Assembly (NCBI RefSeq): GCF_000283155.1
Contig: NW_004454210.1
Coordinates: 7,962,116 to 8,026,115, forward strand
Length of the DNA: 64,000 bases
Source: Ceratotherium simum simum
Lineage: Eukaryota; Chordata; Mammalia; Perissodactyla; Rhinocerotidae
Direction: 5' to 3'
The position numbers were made by a program, and so were the translations under genes. The notes beneath the pieces are model-generated. The model was not told where the DNA came from, ran no database searches, and saw nothing but the letters and a program-made list of their open reading frames with translations. Positions 59,530 to 64,000 of this stretch are shown piece by piece. Position 1 is the first letter of the stretch. Each line of letters opens with the position of its first letter.

Positions 59530-60360
59530 ATTTTGGTCCAGGTTTCGGTCATCCAATCAAACAAATGAATTGTTAAAGTTATTCCTAGCCCTTCAAGCTA
59601 ACATTGAATCTGGAATCTCTGTATATTGAGCCTATGTCAATAAATTCAACCTGATCCAATTTTATGCTCTTTCCACTGTGATCCCATATCCTTAAGATTC
59701 ATTCTCATACGTATCCCCCAAGTTTGTCTCTATATAAATTGGCAAAATCATACAATTCTCTCGGTGCATATCACACCTCCTCATGGATCATAATTTGTAC
59801 CTCACCCTCTGGGACTTTCGGAGACTTGAGTCTAGTTATGGATCTAGGAAGGAGAGGTGGTACAGGTCGGTCCTTTGGAGATCATTACAGGATCATTACA
59901 AGGAGGGCCAGCTTCCTCTGATGGTAGAAGGGGTGCTTCTACTGGCAAAGAGGGCTCAACAGAATTTGGGGTTCAGGGGCCCCAGCTTCACTAGAATCTG
60001 CTCATATATCACCATCCTAGTTCTCAGGGCCCTTTCCATCCCAATCAATGCCCTAGCTTTAACAAAAGAGGTACTACGTGGTTGGGAATTCAATTTGTGT
60101 TGTAATTTAGCTACTCACAGGACTGGACTTTGGATTTAGTTTCCCTGCTGCTACAGGAGATTAGGACTTCTTTCAGGGCAGTCATTGGTGCTTCCAGATC
60201 CTTAATGTGGACCTTGAGCTGGGAATTTGAAGTCTCAAACTCATCATTTTCTTTCCCTATGTTCTCCAACCCAGTTAGAAGCATTATATTCCTTATTTCA
60301 TTAAAATAATCTACAGCATCAAATACTGCATCACCCAGAGCCCTGTGTTCTATAGACATT
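59530..60360 (-). pseudogene. ERVL-like gag remnant
   Basis: On the minus strand, blocks of a gag polyprotein resembling the endogenous ERVL/MaLR group can be read across this stretch, one frame staying open for 82 codons (60359-60111) with a coiled-coil-like composition. Stops and frame changes interrupt the rest, so it cannot make a protein. No pol or env was seen. The left limit is approximate. It is an old genomic copy. Confidence 0.55.
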
Positions 60361-60925
60361 TTATTACAGGTATCTGAAGGTAATAATTTTACACAACTGT
60401 CTCACCACTGCAGGCCATGGAGTATCAGTGCCCAGGATGACTGAGTGTCATCCTGGCAAGGCTGACCCAAGAGGGCCTTCTCTCTGTTTACTCTCCTTCC
60501 CTCAGAACACCTTGAGTTTCTGTCCTAGACTTTGACAAAGTAGTTGAGTCTAAATTCTACCAAATATTGGGTTCTGGGAACATCATTCTCTCTAGGAACA
60601 TTTTTTAAAGCCCAAAGTGTTATAGGTGGTGCTGGAATAATCTCCAGTGTCTTATTAACTTCTGAGGTCCATTCTTGGGAGAGACATCTGAGCCTGGAGT
60701 GACTGAAGAAACCCCAGCTTTATCCAGGTATCAAGGATGTCTCTGAATCACTTTGAGCAGAGTTTAAAAGTGAGGAGGGATTTATTTGAACTTCGACTTC
60801 ATTTAAGAATTTTGGACTTGAATTCACAAGGGCATGATGATTTGATTTTGGACTCTAATTCCTTTAGAAGTTAGCTTAACAATTTTGGACTTAGGTTCTT
60901 TGGACTGAAAAGTGAGTCAATTTTT
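60361..60925. other. Intergenic, possibly ERV leader
   Basis: No gene. Its position just 5' of the gag remnant on the minus strand would fit the leader or LTR of the same ERV, but I could not show it. Confidence 0.35.
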
Positions 60926-61166
60926 TGTGTGTGTGTGTGAGGAAGATCGGCCCTGAACTAACATCTGCCAATCCTCCACTTTTTGCTGAGGAAGACTGGC
61001 CCTGCGCTAACACCCATGCCCATCTTCCTCCACTTTATATGGGACGCCGCCACCACAGCATGGCTTGACAAGCGGTGCATGGGTGCGTGCCGGGATCCGA
61101 ACCTGCAACCCCGGCTGCCGCAGCGGAGCACGCGCACTTAACCACTTGTGCCACCGGCCAGCCCCC
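60926..61166 (-). mobile_element. ERE SINE with 18-bp target duplication
   Basis: Reversed ERE with a (GT)n-modified tail at the left and the head GGGGGCTGGCC (minus strand) at the right. AAAAGTGAGTCAATTTTT occurs at 60908-60925 and identically at 61167-61184. Confidence 0.96.
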
Positions 61167-61184
61167 AAAAGTGAGTCAATTTTT

Positions 61185-61439
61185 AAGGGAATTATTTTTC
61201 CCTAGGCAATTGATAACGGCAGGAAGGTTGAATTCAAATTTGAGCCTTCTTTACTTTTTGGCATTTTATTATTGGAGCATCTTTTTGTGATTATTTCATT
61301 TCATTGCAGAACCAATGATAGGCAGTATTAGACAGCATGACTAGACATAATTTTAGATGGGAAATAGAATAAGGAGTGAATTTTCAAGTTGTGGGCACAA
61401 CTTGACTTTGGAGCATGTGGCAAATTATATTTTATAAAA
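61185..61439. other. Intergenic, nothing recognised
   Basis: AT-rich, no supported feature. Confidence 0.5.
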
Positions 61440-62010
61440 ATGACCCCACAGTGAAGTAAACCAGACACAAAAGGACAAATATCGTATGATTTCACTTATA
61501 TGAGGTACCTAGAATAGTTAAATTTATACAGACAGAAAGTAGAATAGAGGTTACCAGGGTCTGGGATGGGGAGGGAAAGGAGAGTTATTGTTTAATGGGG
61601 GCAGATTTTCAGTTTGGGGAAGATGACAAAGTTCTGAATACAGATGGTAGTTATGGTTCCACAACAACGTGAATGTACTTAACCACTAAATTGTGTACTT
61701 AAAAGTGGTTAAAGGGGCCAGCCCGGTGGCGTAGCAGTTAAGCGCGTGCACTCCGGTGTGGTGGCCCAGGGTTCGCAGGTTCGGATCCTGGGCGTGCACC
61801 GATGCACCACTTGTCAAGCCATGCTGTGGCGGCGTCCCATATAAAGTAGAGGAAGATGGGCACAGATGTTAGCCCAGGGCCAATCTTTCTCAGCAAAAAG
61901 AGGAGGATTGGCAACAGATGTTAACTCAGGGCTACTCTTCCTTACCAAAAAAAAAAGTGGTTAAAGTGGTAAATTTTATGTTGTGTATATTTTACCACAA
62001 TTTTTAAAAA
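61440..62010 (+). mobile_element. L1 3' end split by an ERE
   Basis: GTGAAGTAAACCAGACACAAAAGG, ATGAGGTACCTAGAATAGTTAAA and TTGTGTACTTAAAAGTGGTT are L1 3' blocks. It resumes after the ERE with GTGGTAAATTTTATGTTGTGTATATTTTACC. Confidence 0.9.
61715..61952 (+). mobile_element. ERE SINE nested in L1
   Basis: Head GGGCCAGCCCGGTGGCGTAGC, middle CCCATATAAAGTAGAGGAAG, two body units and an A tail. AAAAGTGGTTAAAG at 61701-61714 and 61953-61966 is an identical 14-bp target duplication. Confidence 0.96.
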
Positions 62011-62029
62011 AAAAGGAAAGAAAGAAAAT

Positions 62030-62600
62030 GGCCCCATAACACTATTTCCAGTCTTTCTGAACCTTGCCACTCTCCCGTTAAGAGGTGGAGTCTGTGTCCG
62101 CTCCCCTTGAACTTTTTGTGTTCTGCCTTGCGACAGCTCTTTTGACCGCCTTGACCAGCAGAGGACAGCAGAAGTGATACTGGGTGACTTCCAAGACTCG
62201 GTCATAGAAGAGGATACCACTTCTGTCTGGTGCTCTGTTTATTTCGACATGCACCTTTGGAGCCCTGAGCTATGCTGAAGCCACCTTGCGGGAGAGACCA
62301 TGTGAGGAGGTCACACAGAGATAGGGAGATGCCCAAGGAGCCCCACCTGTGTGAGTTTTCCCAGTGCAGCTGCCAGTCATGTGAGTGGGAAGACTTTGAG
62401 ATGACTCTGGCCCCAGCCACTGTCTGAGAGACGATCAAATGAGAGACCCCAAGTGAGAACTGCCTGCTGAGCCCTGTCAACTCTAGAACTGTGAGCAAGA
62501 ATAGACTGTTGTTTTTTGACACTAAATTTGGAGTGGTTTATTGTGCAGCAACACACAACTGGAACACAGTTGACTTAATGTGTTCATGTGACCCACTCCA
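62030..62600 (+). mobile_element. MLT1-like MaLR LTR
   Basis: GTTAAGAGGTGGAGTCTGTGTCC, TTTGACCGCCTTGACCAGCAGAG, GGGAGATGCCCAAGGAGCC and the end TTTATTGTGCAGCAACACACAACTGGAACAC follow the MLT1 layout. Non-coding. Confidence 0.7.
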
Positions 62601-63902
62601 GAGCCTTCTGGGGGTAAAATGTACACTGCCTGTTGGCAGTCCTGGGAGGATCACAGTGCCAGAAGGTGGGAGCAAGACCGTCTAGGTAGTTTGCTGCTTC
62701 GTCTTTCCTGAGAGATTGCCACATGCCTAGGTGATGGCTGACTTGATGGAGAAACCCAACACGTTGGGAGAACAAATAGTTGGATACTGTTATGGGGGAC
62801 ACTTTTTCCCCACTCATCACGTTTCCTGCGGAGGCATCTACCTAGAGCCACACTCCTGGCCTTTTGCCCTCCTCTCTCTCAATCTTCCTCAGAAGTGACA
62901 TCTGGTAGGTGGCTCTGAGAGAAAGACCTGGGCATACTGGCCCCAGCCTCTTCCTCTTTTGGGATAGGCCTGTGTTCTGGTCGATGCCTCTACTGTGCAG
63001 TATAAAGCGTTCACCCAACTGGGCCCCAGACTGCGGAGTGTGTCTAATTCAGAGGGTGAGCCTTCATAAACCCACTTGACATAGACCTTAGCCATGTTAT
63101 CTTAACGGCTTTATAGATAATAAGAGTGATATTTTAATTTCCGTCTGCAGACTCCTATGTCTGCATCTCAAATAGTTCAAAACTCAGGGGGGAGGGAAAA
63201 AAGGATATTATTTCTTTGACTTCCTAAAACCCCAATAATTCCTATTTATGTGTCAAAATATCCCCCTTCATTTAAGGCACAGACCAAATGCCCTCCCTGG
63301 AACCCCTCCCGCTGGAAGAAGACCTGATGTGTCCACCCTCTCACTGCCCTGCCTTTTCTCCTTTTCAGTTGCTTGTCAAATTCGGCTTTAGAGTTAGCTG
63401 TGTACTTATTATACTTCACTGCTACATAGCATAGCTTGTTCTCAGCTTTAATGGTTGAGCTTTAAAATAACCTAAACTTCCTTTTTATATTCTGACACTT
63501 TCAAACTGAGAGTTATGTGCCAAATTCTGGCCCTCGGGCATCAGCTGACAAAAATGAACATTTCCAGCTCACACAGCAGAGCTGCTTGCCAGCCAACTGC
63601 TCTCTTCTGCATTTGCATCATTTTTGTCAGCGTGGCAGTTTGGGGACAATTATTTAAATATTTTATTATGTCTGCAGTGGTTATTTTATAAAACAAATAT
63701 AAAGTGGAAAAATGAATATGCTCATCCTGGTGATAAAAAATGAGGAGCTCAAACTTGATTCAGTTAAGGCAAAGATGGAAATCGTTAGGCATGCTGAATG
63801 CTAGGAATAGTTAACCTCGGTTTGGATATTTGTTCTATTTATGGTAGCTGACTTTTGTGTTTGTGAAGGAAAAGAGCAAAATGAAAAAAAAAAAGTGTAA
63901 CA
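62601..63902. other. Upstream intergenic, no gene
   Basis: A possible L2 3' scrap at 63270-63380. No supported gene. Confidence 0.5.
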
Positions 63903-64000
63903 TGATGTATTAGTCAGGGTTCTCCAGAGAAACAGAACCAATAGGATGTGTGTATATAGAGAGATTTATTTTAAGGAATTGGCTCATGAGATTATGGAGA
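63903..64000. repeat. Interspersed repeat cut by window end
   Basis: TGTATTAGTCAGGGTTCTCCAGAGAAACAGAACCAATAGG..GAGATTTATTTTAAGGAATTGGCTCATGAGATTATGGAGA is a motif repeated in many mammalian genomes. I do not recall its family with certainty, and it runs out of the window. Confidence 0.7.

Overview
This window is mammalian nuclear DNA, most likely from a perissodactyl (horse, rhinoceros or tapir group). The main clue is at least 13 copies of the tRNA-derived ERE SINE, recognised by the head GGCCGGCCC..GTTAAG and the body GAGGAAGATTGGC..TTAGCTCAGGGC. Those copies sit on a background of older mammalian repeats (MIR, L2, L1, MLT1, MER5/MER20-like hAT, ERV LTRs). The young horse ERE1 form was not obvious by eye, so a rhinoceros or tapir source is possible, but this is only a hint.

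One protein-coding gene is present and complete on the minus strand: SLC1A4 (ASCT1), a sodium-dependent neutral amino acid exchanger. I could place all eight coding exons from 45464 down to 21524. All seven introns have GT-AG borders, and the joined reading frame is 1599 nt (532 residues plus TGA), the same length as the human protein. The start lies in a GC-rich CpG island (about 44.88-46.33 kb) with GC boxes, CCAAT boxes and a match to the C/EBP-ATF response element that ATF4 uses.

Layout: 1-20.5 kb is intergenic sequence downstream of SLC1A4, with a dense cluster of LTR-type elements at 2-7.8 kb. About 20.5-21.5 kb is the probable 3' UTR. From 21.5 to 45.5 kb is SLC1A4, with an 11.5-kb intron 1 that holds several L1 and ERE insertions. 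From 46.3 to 64 kb is intergenic sequence upstream of the gene, with L2, L1, MLT1 and MER5A remnants and a decayed ERVL-like gag fragment. I saw no other protein-coding gene, no RNA gene and no CRISPR array.

I found no new multi-gene system. The observations most worth a second look are these: an L1 with a clear target-site duplication inserted 26 nt from the exon 8 splice acceptor; a perfect 28-bp palindrome in intron 1; the ATF4-type site near the promoter; an internally deleted ERV that keeps a duplicated LTR end; and a perfect 12-bp-stem hairpin at 57.9 kb. All alignments and repeat names were made by eye, so family names below superfamily level are tentative.
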